A stretch of DNA of 64,000 bases, from assembly GCF_000308635.1 (NCBI RefSeq), contig NZ_BAGD01000081.1, positions 1-64,000 of the forward strand, read 5' to 3'. Position numbers and translations under genes: made by a program. The DNA is from Nocardia otitidiscaviarum NBRC 14405 (GTDB taxonomy: Bacteria; Actinomycetota; Actinomycetes; Mycobacteriales; Mycobacteriaceae). Shown piece by piece: positions 51,037-59,874 of this stretch (positions are counted from its first letter, which is position 1; each line of letters opens with the position of its first letter). The notes beneath the pieces are model-generated. The model did no database searches. It saw only the letters and a list, made by a program, of their open reading frames with translations, and was not told the origin of the DNA.

Positions 51037-52794
51037 CCGCCCGGTCGACCGGGGTGCGTGGACAACGCTGGCGTCGTCGCCGCGCACCACCCGTTCGACC
51101 AGTTCCGGTCGCAGCGCGCGCACCCGCGCCTGGTTGACATACCCCTTGTCGGTGATCTCCCCCGCCGCTGGATCCGGTGCGGTGGTCGCGACGACCACCC
51201 GCTCGATCCGTTGCGAACTGCCCGCGTCGACGGCCACTACGGCGAGGACATCGCGTAGCCGGGCGCGCACGGAATCGTCTGCGGCGCACCCGGATTCCAA
51301 CCAGACGATCGCCGAGACGACCGCACTGTCGTGACCACAGAGCACGACGTGGCGGATCAGCCCGCGGCCGGCCGCGAGAAGCCGTGCGCGAACCGTCGCC
51401 GTATCGACGAAGGTACCCGACGACAACTTGAAGTCCTCGGCGAGCCTACCGTCGAAACGCATGCCCGCGCTGGGATTCTCGGGCTCCACGAGCGTCCCGG
51501 CATCACCGGTGCGCAGCCAGCCGTCGGTGTCGACGGCTGGCCGTTCGCCGTCGACGGTGAGGTAGCGGGTGGCCACATTGGGTCCGCGAACGGCGATCTC
51601 GGACTTCCCGCCCGCGCCCGGATCGCGCAACACCAGGTCGACACCGGGGAGCGGAACGCCGATATTGCGCGCGTCGTCGGTGTGGAAGTGCGCGGAGGTG
51701 CAAGCGGGGCTGGTCTCGGTCAGACCCCACGACGATGTGAGAACCGCCGACGATCCGCTGTACCGGCGGACCAAGGCGCGCAGCCGTTCCCACACGCCCT
51801 GCTCCATACCGGCGCCGGCGCAGCAGATCAGATCCAGTCCGGCGAGGAACCGGCGCGCCGTCGACGAGTCCGCCTCCAATCGTTCGACGAGTCGCGAGTA
51901 CCCGAGGGGCACCGAGAAATACAGATTCGGCCGGGCGGCGCACACGGTGGCGATCGTCCGGTCGACGTGGTCGGGGGTGGCGTCGTCGAGCCAGTAGGTG
52001 CCGCCATTGCCCAGGACGAGGTTCAGATTGTGGTTGCCGCCGAAGGTGTGGCTCCACGGCAGCCAGTCGACCAGCACCGGCGGTTCAGTATTCACGAACG
52101 GCCAGATCTGGCGCAGCTGTTGCTGATTGGCCGACAGCATGCCGTGCGTATTGACGACCCCCTTCGGGTGACCGGTCGAACCGGAGGTGAACATGATCTT
52201 CGCGACCGTATCCGCGCCTACCCGCCGACGAGCGTCCGACACCGCGTCTGTGGCGGGGCGGGCGAAACGCGCACATTCGATCATGCCGTCCACCGGAACG
52301 GCGCTCAGCCCGAGGCGAGCACCGATCGCCCGCACGGCGGGCAGGTACTCGGCGGACTCCGCGAAGACGACTTCCGGGCGCACCATCGCCGTCATGGCCT
52401 GCAAGCGCTGCCGGGACACGGCCTTCAGCGAGTGGGCCGGACTGATCGGGACGACCGGCAGCCCGATCGACTGCGCGGCCAGGCTCACGACGAGATGACT
52501 CGCGCTCGGCCCGGACAGAATGACCACCGCACCGCCGACATCCGCGTCCAGCAGCCCCTGCGCCAGGTCGGCAACCATCCGACCGATATCGCCCCACGTG
52601 TACGTGCGCCGGGTGCGGCCGTCGGGCACCACCAGCAGCGGTCGCTCGGGATGGCGGGCGCACCCCGCGGCGAAGTCGTGCAGCACACTCACCGAATGCG
52701 CTCGCAGGGGATCGACCGACCGCAGCATCCGGGTACCGGCGGCCGTGCGGACAGCATGGACTGCCGGCGTAGGCAGGTGATGTGGCTTCGTCAC
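51022..52794 (-). CDS. Second aryl acid-CoA ligase (feruloyl/cinnamoyl-CoA synthetase-like)
   Basis: 590 residues from GTG 52794; longer than typical 4-coumarate ligases. MFTSGSTGHPKGVVNTHGML phosphate loop, VLVDWLPWSHTFGGNHN, SWGLTETSPACT, GWLRTGDAG and GRLAEDFKLSSGTFVDT in place of the usual hinge Lys block, as in feruloyl-CoA synthases. With a phenylalanine ammonia-lyase in the cluster, cinnamate is the obvious substrate, the step assigned to EncH in enterocin biosynthesis. No enoyl-CoA hydratase or thiolase for shortening to benzoyl-CoA is present in the window. A SARP-type repeat starts 23 bases upstream. Confidence 0.85.
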   Translation of the reverse strand: MTKPHHLPTPAVHAVRTAAGTRMLRSVDPLRAHSVSVLHDFAAGCARHPERPLLVVPDGRTRRTYTWGDIGRMVADLAQGLLDADVGGAVVILSGPSASHLVVSLAAQSIGLPVVPISPAHSLKAVSRQRLQAMTAMVRPEVVFAESAEYLPAVRAIGARLGLSAVPVDGMIECARFARPATDAVSDARRRVGADTVAKIMFTSGSTGHPKGVVNTHGMLSANQQQLRQIWPFVNTEPPVLVDWLPWSHTFGGNHNLNLVLGNGGTYWLDDATPDHVDRTIATVCAARPNLYFSVPLGYSRLVERLEADSSTARRFLAGLDLICCAGAGMEQGVWERLRALVRRYSGSSAVLTSSWGLTETSPACTSAHFHTDDARNIGVPLPGVDLVLRDPGAGGKSEIAVRGPNVATRYLTVDGERPAVDTDGWLRTGDAGTLVEPENPSAGMRFDGRLAEDFKLSSGTFVDTATVRARLLAAGRGLIRHVVLCGHDSAVVSAIVWLESGCAADDSVRARLRDVLAVVAVDAGSSQRIERVVVATTAPDPAAGEITDKGYVNQARVRALRPELVERVVRGDDASVVHAPRSTGRSRRS

Positions 52795-52816
52795 GTCCCG
52801 AGCGTCTCCTCGGTTC

Positions 52817-52834
52817 TTCGAGAGGAGGTCGAGA
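52817..52834 (-). promoter_or_regulatory. SARP-type box before the second CoA ligase
   Basis: TTCGAGA (52817) and GTCGAGA (52828) with a four-base gap, so an 11-base step. It has the same orientation and the same 23-base distance to the start codon as the box before the benzoate-CoA ligase. Confidence 0.62.
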
Positions 52835-52850
52835 GCCGGACGAGACGGGC

Positions 52851-54275
52851 TCACGGTGACTCCCGATCGCGCTGAGCGGGCAAGGCCGCGGCGACGAGCG
52901 CGACCACGATCATGATGGCCGCGATGGCGTAGAAGGCGCGGTTGTAGGCGTCGAGCAGGACGCCCGGGCCGCCGCCGTGCGCACCGGCGACGGTGATCAG
53001 GGCGGCCAGGCCGAGCGCACCGCCGACCTGTTTGGCGGTGTTCATCACGCCCGAGGCCGCTCCCGCGTCCGCGGTGGGCACACCGGCGGTCACCGCCGTG
53101 GTGATCGGGGTGTTGAGCAGGCCGCTGCCGATGCTGAAGACAATGGCGGGACCGAGTATTCCGAGCACGTAGCCGCTGTCCACGCTGAGCTGGGCCTGCC
53201 ACCAGAATCCGGCCGCGGCGAGCAGCGAGCCTACCGTGATCAGCACACGGCCGTCGACGCGACGCATCAGCCACGGAGTCGCACGCGCGCCCACCAGGAT
53301 GGCGACCACGGTGTGCGGCAGGAAGGCCAGACCGGTCAGCAACGGACTGTAACCGAGGACGTTCTGCATCGACAGGGTCAGGAAGAACCACATCGGATTC
53401 AGGCTGGCCCCGGCCAGCAGCATAGCCACATTGCCCACCGCGACCGAGCGAATAGTGAACAGGCGCAACGGGATCAGCGGAGCCACCGCCACCCGCGCCT
53501 CCACGGCCAGGAACACGACGAGCAGGGCCACCCCCGCTCCGATACCGGCGATCGACGCCGACGAGGCCCACCCCGACTCCGCCGCCGCGGCGACGCCGAA
53601 GGCGAGCGTGCCCAAACCGGCCGTAGCCAGCACCGCACCCACCACGTCCAATCGCGGCCGCGCCCCGCCCGGACGGTCGGCGGCCACATGGCGGGCGGTG
53701 AGCGCCACCGCCACCACCCCGATGGGCACATTGATCAGCAGTGTCGATCGCCACGACAGGAACTCGGTGAGCACGCCACCCACCAGATTGCCCGCGGTGC
53801 CGCCCGCGATTCCCACCGCCGTCCACGTCGCCAACGCCCGGGTGCGGGCGGGACCCTCGGGGAAGGTCGCGGTCAGAATGGTCAGGGTCGCGGGAGCCAG
53901 CACCGCCGCGCCCAACCCCTGCACCGCGCGCGCTGCCACCAGCGGTGCGGCCGAACCGGCGAGGCCACCGGCCAGGCTCGCCCCGGCGAACAGCACCAAG
54001 CCGGTGAGGAAGATCCGGCGGCGGCCGAACAGATCCGCCAGTCGACCGCCCAGCAGCAGGAACCCCGCGAAGGTCAGGGCGTACGCGTTGACCACCCACT
54101 GCAGACCGGTCTCGTCGAAACCGAGCGCGTCCCGGATCGACGGCAGCGCCACATTCACCACCGAGATGTCCAGCACCACCATGAACTGGGCCGCGCAGGC
54201 CACCGCCAGCACGACTTTCGCCGCACCGCTGGACTTCTCGGCTACACGATCCGCCTGGACATCAGGTTGGGCCAT
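52851..54275 (-). CDS. MFS drug exporter, DHA2 (14-helix) family
   Basis: 474 residues. Signature motifs: LDISVVNVALPSI (motif D1), LLLGGRLADLFGRRRIFLTG (motif A), ARAVQGLGAAVLAPATLTIL and the motif C-like GIAGGTAGNLVGGVLTEFLSWRSTLLINVP. About fourteen membrane helices. QacA/EmrB-type proton antiporter, probably exporting the polyketide product. Divergent from its TetR with two operators between. Confidence 0.92.
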   Translation of the reverse strand: MAQPDVQADRVAEKSSGAAKVVLAVACAAQFMVVLDISVVNVALPSIRDALGFDETGLQWVVNAYALTFAGFLLLGGRLADLFGRRRIFLTGLVLFAGASLAGGLAGSAAPLVAARAVQGLGAAVLAPATLTILTATFPEGPARTRALATWTAVGIAGGTAGNLVGGVLTEFLSWRSTLLINVPIGVVAVALTARHVAADRPGGARPRLDVVGAVLATAGLGTLAFGVAAAAESGWASSASIAGIGAGVALLVVFLAVEARVAVAPLIPLRLFTIRSVAVGNVAMLLAGASLNPMWFFLTLSMQNVLGYSPLLTGLAFLPHTVVAILVGARATPWLMRRVDGRVLITVGSLLAAAGFWWQAQLSVDSGYVLGILGPAIVFSIGSGLLNTPITTAVTAGVPTADAGAASGVMNTAKQVGGALGLAALITVAGAHGGGPGVLLDAYNRAFYAIAAIMIVVALVAAALPAQRDRESP

Positions 54276-54291
54276 CCCCGCCTCCTGGCTT

Positions 54292-54318
54292 ATACGCTTG
54301 TATCATATACACTTGTAT
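54292..54318. promoter_or_regulatory. Two TetR operator-like repeats before the exporter
   Basis: ATACG-CT-TGTAT (54292-54303, one mismatch) and ATACA-CT-TGTAT (54307-54318, perfect) at 15-base spacing within the 73-base divergent spacer between the exporter and the TetR gene. AT-rich core against a GC-rich background. Confidence 0.72.
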
Positions 54319-54348
54319 CATACCGCTGCCGACAGCGAAAGGACCGCC

Positions 54349-54978
54349 GTGCCCCGGACCCCCGACCACGCGACTCGACGCGCCGAGATCGCCGACGCAC
54401 TGGTCCGCGTCGCGAGCCGCGACGGGTTGCACGCGGTGACGATGCGATCGGTCGCGGCCGAGGCGCAGGTGTCACTGCGCTTGGTGCAGTACTACTTCCA
54501 GAACAAGGAGCAGTTGCTCATCGGCGCGCTCCAGCACCTGGAACAGCGCAGCCACCGCCGCTGGGCGCAGCGGCTCTCCGATCTCCCCGACCCACCCCCA
54601 CCGCGCGCCGTCATCGAGGCGTTCCTGTTCGAAGCCCTGCCCACCGACGAGGCCAGCCGGGTATTCCATCTGCTCGGCACCTCCTACGCGGTGCTCGCCA
54701 TGACCGATCCCCAACTCGCCGAACAGCCGTTCATCAGCGGTGTCGACCGGCTCGAGCAACAACTCGCCGCCACCCTCGCCGAGGCTCGCACGGCGGGCGA
54801 ACTAGCCGAGCACATCGATGTCGCGATCGAGGCGACCCGACTGGTCACGCTGACCAACGGCTTGGGCACGAGCGTTCTGGTCGGACAACGCAGTGTGGAC
54901 GATGCCGTCGCGGTGGTGCGCTACCACCTCGACGACCTGTTCACCACCGTGCGCGCACCCCGAGAAGCGAACAGTTGA
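54349..54978 (+). CDS. TetR-family repressor of the exporter
   Basis: 209 residues from GTG 54349 (GAAAGGA upstream). The helix-turn-helix is MRSVAAEAQVSLRLVQYYFQNKEQLL after an RRAEIADALVRVASRDGLHAV first helix. The C-terminal domain (TetR_C_6-like, EAFLFEALPTDEASRVFHLLGTSYAVLAM) has no assignable ligand; the cluster's polyketide is the natural guess. Overlaps the thioesterase-like gene by 4 bases. Confidence 0.9.
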   Translation: MPRTPDHATRRAEIADALVRVASRDGLHAVTMRSVAAEAQVSLRLVQYYFQNKEQLLIGALQHLEQRSHRRWAQRLSDLPDPPPPRAVIEAFLFEALPTDEASRVFHLLGTSYAVLAMTDPQLAEQPFISGVDRLEQQLAATLAEARTAGELAEHIDVAIEATRLVTLTNGLGTSVLVGQRSVDDAVAVVRYHLDDLFTTVRAPREANS

Positions 54979-55565
54979 CCACGCCCTCGGACCCCGATGG
55001 CTACTTCGTCCGAATCGCCGACGATCGCTACAAACCGACCACGCGCGCGAGCGGGGCCTGGGATACGAACGAGCCGCATTTCAGCCCGCTGGGCGGTCTG
55101 GTCGTGCACGCCATGGATCGCCATCTGGCCGATCGAGGACGCACCACGTCGGCACTCAGCCGAATCGGTTTCGACATCCCGGGACGGCTCCCCTTGGACG
55201 AATGCAACATATCCGTCGAGCCGATTCGCAGCGGCCGCACCATCGAGTTACTGGAGGCGACCGTCCAGATCGCCGACCGTCCGGCCGTCCGGGCCCGCGC
55301 CTGGCTGCTCGCCCGCTACGACACCGCCGCGGTCACGGGGGACATGCCCGATCGCCTCCCCGCGCCCGAATCACTCGAGTGGATGTTCCCGAACGTCGAC
55401 CTCACCGTCCACCTCTACCGTTCAGCCATCGACCGCTGGACCGGCCTGGACACCACCGTCACCTTCGGCCCCACCGGCCAGGGACTCACCAGTACCGTCC
55501 TGCACGACATCCATGGACCCGTCGGCACGGCACAGCAGCTCCTCACCGTTCGCCCGAGACGGTGA
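54975..55565 (+). CDS. Acyl-CoA thioesterase-like (double hot-dog) protein, TTG start
   Basis: 196 residues from TTG 54975, whose TTGA overlaps the repressor stop; the N-terminus (SDPDGYFVRIADDRYKPTTRASGAWDTNEPHFSPLGGLVVHAM) then matches the thioesterase-like superfamily pattern, so a longer start is not needed. ISVEPIRSGRTIELLEATVQIADRPAVRARAWLLA completes the first hot-dog. LTVHLYRS...TTVTFGPTGQGLTSTVLHDIHGPVGTAQQLLTVRP is the second. Could release or edit acyl chains. Co-expressed with the repressor. Confidence 0.83.
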   Translation: MTTPSDPDGYFVRIADDRYKPTTRASGAWDTNEPHFSPLGGLVVHAMDRHLADRGRTTSALSRIGFDIPGRLPLDECNISVEPIRSGRTIELLEATVQIADRPAVRARAWLLARYDTAAVTGDMPDRLPAPESLEWMFPNVDLTVHLYRSAIDRWTGLDTTVTFGPTGQGLTSTVLHDIHGPVGTAQQLLTVRPRR

Positions 55566-55600
55566 AAGCCCTGAGCGCGGCGAGTTTCCGACACCGGGGC

Positions 55601-55629
55601 CTGCCGATCGCCGCGGCGGCGATCGGCAG
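55601..55629. terminator. Strong bidirectional hairpin terminator
   Basis: Perfect 12-base arms CTGCCGATCGCC (55601-55612) and GGCGATCGGCAG (55618-55629) around GCGGC, between the converging thioesterase-like and glycine-zipper genes. Confidence 0.75.
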
Positions 55630-55653
55630 GCTCACCGGATCTCGCCGCGGCTA

Positions 55654-56394
55654 CTACCGGTTGCGCAGGTAGGCGAAGCCTTCGAGATCATCGAGATTCT
55701 GTTGCGCGTAACCATTGTTGGCCTCCGAAGCCGCGGTAGCGGCGCCGATGGCGGCACCGACACCGGTGCCGATTCCCGCACCGACCGCGCCGCCGACGGT
55801 CGCACCGGCGGCTCCACCAATGAGCGCGCCCGCCGCCGCACCGGCCGGCGGGCCGACGATCGTACCGGCCACACCGACGATCGTGCCGCCGATGATCGCA
55901 CCCGGAATACATCCGACGAGCAGGGCGGGCGCGCCGACCATGCATCCTGCCGCCATGCCGGCAGCAGCGCCGATCAGCGGTCCCGCCACCAGGCCCGCGG
56001 CGGTACCGACCGCGATCCCCGCGCCCGCGCCCGCCGCGCCGCCGATGGCGGCTCCCACGCCGGCTCCGGCCACGCCGCCGGTGACCGCACCGTCCACCGC
56101 GCCGTCGATGGTGGCCGCCTCGACGAGTTCACGGCGGCGCTCATGGACGAGGTCGGAGTATTCGGGGTCGATGACATTGGGGCTGAGCACACCATCGGTG
56201 CCCGGCACGAAATCGGTGCGCTCATCCTCCAGGTTCTCCCATGACGGGGGCACCGCCGGGGACGCACTCACGACGGGTGCGGCGTAGACGTTGTTCTGCG
56301 GCACCGGATCGGCATTCGCCATCGCGGGCAGGGCGGCGGTGGCGGCCACCGTAGCCAGGAGGGCGACGGACACGCGGGCAGAGCTTCTATTCAT
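55654..56394 (-). CDS. Secreted protein with a long glycine-zipper region
   Basis: 246 residues from ATG 56394 (GAGGGA upstream). Signal peptide about 1-28 (ending ANA-D). After a charged part (WENLEDERTDFVPGTDGV, HERRRELVEAATIDGAVDG) come some 115 residues made of Gly/Ala/Val/Ile with GxxxG spacing (GVAGAGVGAAIGGAAGAGAG and on), then SEANNGYAQQNLDDLEGFAYLRNR. Glycine zippers pack helices in or on membranes, as in some outer-layer or pore-forming proteins. Function unknown. Confidence 0.75.
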   Translation of the reverse strand: MNRSSARVSVALLATVAATAALPAMANADPVPQNNVYAAPVVSASPAVPPSWENLEDERTDFVPGTDGVLSPNVIDPEYSDLVHERRRELVEAATIDGAVDGAVTGGVAGAGVGAAIGGAAGAGAGIAVGTAAGLVAGPLIGAAAGMAAGCMVGAPALLVGCIPGAIIGGTIVGVAGTIVGPPAGAAAGALIGGAAGATVGGAVGAGIGTGVGAAIGAATAASEANNGYAQQNLDDLEGFAYLRNR

Positions 56395-57423
56395 CAGATA
56401 ATCCCTCACATCAGGTTTGCTGAAAGTTAGCCAGCTTCGGCGAGGCTACCTGGCGAATCCCGGAGCAGGAAGTAGCCACGCATTCACGTGATGGCAATCA
56501 CGATTTGCCACCGTCGGCTATGTATCACACTCCCCCCGATCGTCGAATCATGTTGCACGCGTGAGCATTTACTCGCTTCAGCTCATCGACCCCCGGAGAG
56601 CCAGCGGACCTAAGTTATCCATAATTCCGCGCCGAATCGGAAGAATGGCGAGCAACGTTACCGATCATCGCGGTGGCATGTGTCACATACAGGCCGGGCA
56701 CCCCATCACGCCGGCACATCACTCGACCGAATGCATCAATACGACCGGTCAGTTTCGGAAGTGCGCAGACCTTGGTGGCGATATCCGCATCTGTGCCATG
56801 ACGCGAGACATGCGATCTCCGAATGGGCGGCAGGAATGCTGCGGCAATTGCTCACATTTCACGGAGATGTATCAGACCTTTCGGTGCGGTTAACGGCGTC
56901 GAGCCCCACCTGCAGGCAGTATGCGATGTTCGGCGTCCGCGCCCGTGGGCAACTGGTCGGATGCCCGGCGATGCGCGGTGATGTTGCCCCTCGCCCGTTA
57001 ACGCTGCGCTCGGCGATTTCACCCGGTAACATCAAGCAGCGGTATCTAAATACGCTGCGGTCGAACATATTTGACGTGCCGGTGCAGGAAGTCGAGTCGA
57101 GCCTTGCGCTGGTCCCCCGGCCGCATGAAACAGGGAGTTCACCGTGGCGAGGTCCTATCGGCGCTCGAGCCAGGCAGTACTCACGCTCCTTGTCTCACGG
57201 CGCGAGCGGAGCGCGTCGACGGCGGTTTCGCTACCCGCACCATCGATCTGATCAGGTCGCCCCATCGACGGCGGACGACCGCCGCGGTGTCGGCCCGGGA
57301 AAGACACCGGCATCGCTGCGATCTCGTCGCCCCTACTCGCAGTGAGGAGATGTTCTTGCCGACGCAATCTCATCCGCACCACCTCGGCACCCGTGGACGC
57401 GACAGCGACGGCGGTGTGCGCCC
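56395..57423. other. About 1 kb without a recognisable gene, lower GC in the first half
   Basis: The 56400-56950 part is visibly richer in A/T than the rest of the window and has no strong codon bias in any frame. Open frames of 110 (56561-56893) and longer overlapping lengths exist, but their products match nothing and lack typical third-position GC. It may contain promoters for the glycine-zipper gene, remnants of decayed genes, or an untranslated leader of the P450 at 57424. Confidence 0.5.
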
Positions 57424-58632
57424 GTGAGGCTGTACTCGTCGGAATTCGCGGCCGATCCCGGTGCCGCATACCAGGATCTGCGCTACCGCTACGGTGCGCT
57501 GGCACCGGCGGAGGTCGCCCCCGGGGTACCCGTCACGCTGGTGACCGGATATCGGGCGGCCCTGGACGTACTGACCGATCCGTCGCGTTTCCCGGCGGAT
57601 CCGCGGCAGTGGCAGCAACGCGTCACCGGCGACTGCCCGGCCCTGCCCATGCTGCAGTGGCGACCCGACGCGATGCGCAGCGCGGGCAACGACCACGCCC
57701 GGTACCGACGCGCCGTCACCGACTGCCTCGACCGCGTGGACCCGTTCGCACTATCCATGACGGTCGAGCACGCCGCCGCCCGGCTGATCGACGGATTCTG
57801 TGAGTCCGGCTCCGCGGATCTGCTGAGCCGCTTCGCGATTCCGCTCACCGTCCAGGCGTTCAACCGCATCCTCGGGCTCGCCCCGGCGGCGGCGCAGGCC
57901 GCGTTCGACGCCCTCGCCCTGATGCGCGAGGCCACCGACGCGGCCACCGTCGACCACGGTGATCGGATGCTGCTCGCCGCCATGCGGGAGACGGTATCCG
58001 CCAAACACGCCGCCCCCGCCGGTGATGTGGCGTCCTGGCTGCTGAATCATCCTGCCGGACTGGACGATACCGAGGTGACGTACCAACTGGTCATGTTGTA
58101 CGTGACCGGGTGTGAACCGACCTGGAATCTCATCGCCAACACCCTGCTGCTGCTGATGACCGACGACCGCTTCGGCGAGGAACTGCTCGCGGGGGCGTTG
58201 ACCGCCCGCGATGCCATCGACGAGGTGCTCTTCGCCGACCCGCCGCTGGCCAACGCCTGTCCGCGCTTCCCACGGCAGATGCAGATCATCGGTGAGGCGA
58301 TTCTGCCCGAACATCAGCCGGTGCTGGTCAGCCTGGCCGCCGGCAACAGCGACCCCGCCGTGGGCGGTGACCGCACCGGCAACCGCTCCCATCTGGCATG
58401 GGGCGCGGGTCCCCATCAGTGCCCGGCCCGCTCGCTGGCCATGGTCATCGTGCAGGAAGCGTTGGATCAGCTGCTCGACGCGCTCCCGGATATCGAACTC
58501 GCGGTGCCGCTGGAGGAGGTGCACTGGCGCGCGAGCGCCTTCCACCGCGCACCCGCCGCCGTCCCGACCCGCTTCCCACCCTCTCCCCCACTGTCCTACG
58601 TCCACACGTCCCCGTCGCTGCCCCACCTCTAG
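57424..58632 (+). CDS. Cytochrome P450 with atypical I-helix and haem loop, copy 1
   Basis: 402 residues from GTG 57424; alignment with the relative at 62403 suggests that about 25 residues may be missing or the start is short. I-helix VMLYVTGCEPTWNLIANT lacks the usual acid-Thr pair (Glu-Pro-Thr instead). The haem loop is AWGAGPHQCPARSLA, with Cys followed by Pro where most P450s have Gly. ExxR is not obvious in standard form. Related to the P450 on the other strand, so a small family that may catalyse C-C coupling or other non-hydroxylating reactions, as atypical I-helices often do. That is inference. Confidence 0.85.
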   Translation: MRLYSSEFAADPGAAYQDLRYRYGALAPAEVAPGVPVTLVTGYRAALDVLTDPSRFPADPRQWQQRVTGDCPALPMLQWRPDAMRSAGNDHARYRRAVTDCLDRVDPFALSMTVEHAAARLIDGFCESGSADLLSRFAIPLTVQAFNRILGLAPAAAQAAFDALALMREATDAATVDHGDRMLLAAMRETVSAKHAAPAGDVASWLLNHPAGLDDTEVTYQLVMLYVTGCEPTWNLIANTLLLLMTDDRFGEELLAGALTARDAIDEVLFADPPLANACPRFPRQMQIIGEAILPEHQPVLVSLAAGNSDPAVGGDRTGNRSHLAWGAGPHQCPARSLAMVIVQEALDQLLDALPDIELAVPLEEVHWRASAFHRAPAAVPTRFPPSPPLSYVHTSPSLPHL

Positions 58633-58833
58633 GAGCCGCGCGGCACGTCGTGCCCCGACGAGAGTTCCACAGGTTCGGCCCGACCGATCGGTCTCTCCCG
58701 CCTACGGCGAGAGGCCGATCACCTGGCCACGGCGCGATCAGAGCGACAACCGACACCTGGGGACTGGTGTTCTGATCGCCATCGTGGAGCGGACACCCCA
58801 CCGCGGGCGCGGCCGAAACCGACACCCGGCGGG

Positions 58834-59874
58834 TCAGCGTTCCAGCTGTCCCGGAGTGCGAGTCCGGCGGCGGTATCGACCGGGCGATTCGGTGAATTCG
58901 CTCGCCCATGCTCGTTCGAACGCGCCGCGGGAGAGAAAACCCGACGCGAAGGCGACGTCGGCGACGGTCCGGTACGGCTCACGGGTGAGTCGCTCGCGTG
59001 CGCGTTGCAGCCTGATCGCCCGCAACAGCGCCGCCGGGCTGGTCTGTTGGCTCGCCAGCGCCCGCTCGAGTTGTCGGCGGGAGCATCCGAGCCGCTCCGC
59101 CAGGTAGCTGGGGGTCACGGTGGGATCGTCGGCGCATGCAGCGACGAGAGCCCGAGCGGCGGCGGCAATCTCGTCGTAGTGTCGGTCTTGCGACATCGTC
59201 TCGCCGATCAGGGCTTTCACCACGATATCGATGAGGTGTGAGCTGAGCTGGCCGAACTCCCAGGCCGTCAGCGTCTCTCGATTCGACGTCATCTCCTTGG
59301 TCATCGCCGCCACCGTGCCCAGCATCGCGGAGTGGCCGCGCAGACGCAGTGGCGGACGGTCCTTGATCTTGGGCGGCAGCACCTCCTCGGGGATGGTCAC
59401 TATCCACGCGCGAGCACCGTCGCCGTGCTCGAGTCGCATCGGGCGTCCCCACGACATCAGGCCCAGCTGACCCGGCCGGAGCCGCACCGCCTCGCCACTC
59501 TGTGCGACCGCGAGTTCACCGGTTCGTGGAATCAGCAGCCGTGCACTGCACACCGGATCCCGCCGCAGTTGCGCGGCGTCCCTCACGTATCGCACCGGCC
59601 CGGAGGTGAAGTCGATGATCTGGAATCGGGTCGGCTGGTACGGCGCCAATCGCAGCACGTGGGTGTTGCCGATGAAATCGGTTGCGCTGCTGTCGAATCG
59701 AAAGTCGAGCGCACCGTGGTTCGCGCGCACATGTTCGGTCCAGAAGTCGCGCCTGTCGGCCGTCGAGACTTCTCGCGTGGAGCCGGTGACCGGCTCGTAC
59801 CGCACCTCGTCCACTGGCAGCCCCCTGTACAACGTCCACGACTGTCGCAAAGCGAGGCAGATCCTGTCGCGCAT
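58834..59874 (-). CDS. AraC-family regulator
   Basis: 346 residues from ATG 59874; the start is uncertain because the family opening lies just inside (STADRRDFWTEHVRANHGALDFRF) and the frame stays open to 60078. The C-terminal double helix-turn-helix is VTPSYLAERLGCSRRQLERALASQQTSPAALLRAIRLQRARERLTREPYRTVADVAFASGFLSRGAFERAWASEFTESPGRYRRR. The N-terminal part is the AraC-binding-like domain with LRPGQLGLMSWGRPM. It may regulate the flanking P450 and acyl-CoA dehydrogenase genes. Confidence 0.86.
   Translation of the reverse strand: MRDRICLALRQSWTLYRGLPVDEVRYEPVTGSTREVSTADRRDFWTEHVRANHGALDFRFDSSATDFIGNTHVLRLAPYQPTRFQIIDFTSGPVRYVRDAAQLRRDPVCSARLLIPRTGELAVAQSGEAVRLRPGQLGLMSWGRPMRLEHGDGARAWIVTIPEEVLPPKIKDRPPLRLRGHSAMLGTVAAMTKEMTSNRETLTAWEFGQLSSHLIDIVVKALIGETMSQDRHYDEIAAAARALVAACADDPTVTPSYLAERLGCSRRQLERALASQQTSPAALLRAIRLQRARERLTREPYRTVADVAFASGFLSRGAFERAWASEFTESPGRYRRRTRTPGQLER

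Noticed and set aside
51022..54099. Single 1025-codon minus-strand frame spanning ligase and exporter
   Set aside because: The ligase part starts at GTG 52794 with family sequence; upstream residues are a frameshifted shadow of the MFS gene.
52977..54974. Plus-strand open frame opposite the exporter, upstream of the thioesterase-like gene
   Set aside because: Arg/Gly/His-rich shadow translation; the real gene starts at TTG 54975.
56561..56893. 110-residue open frame with several Cys and His
   Set aside because: No codon bias, no ribosome site of note and no family; left as part of the gene-free gap.
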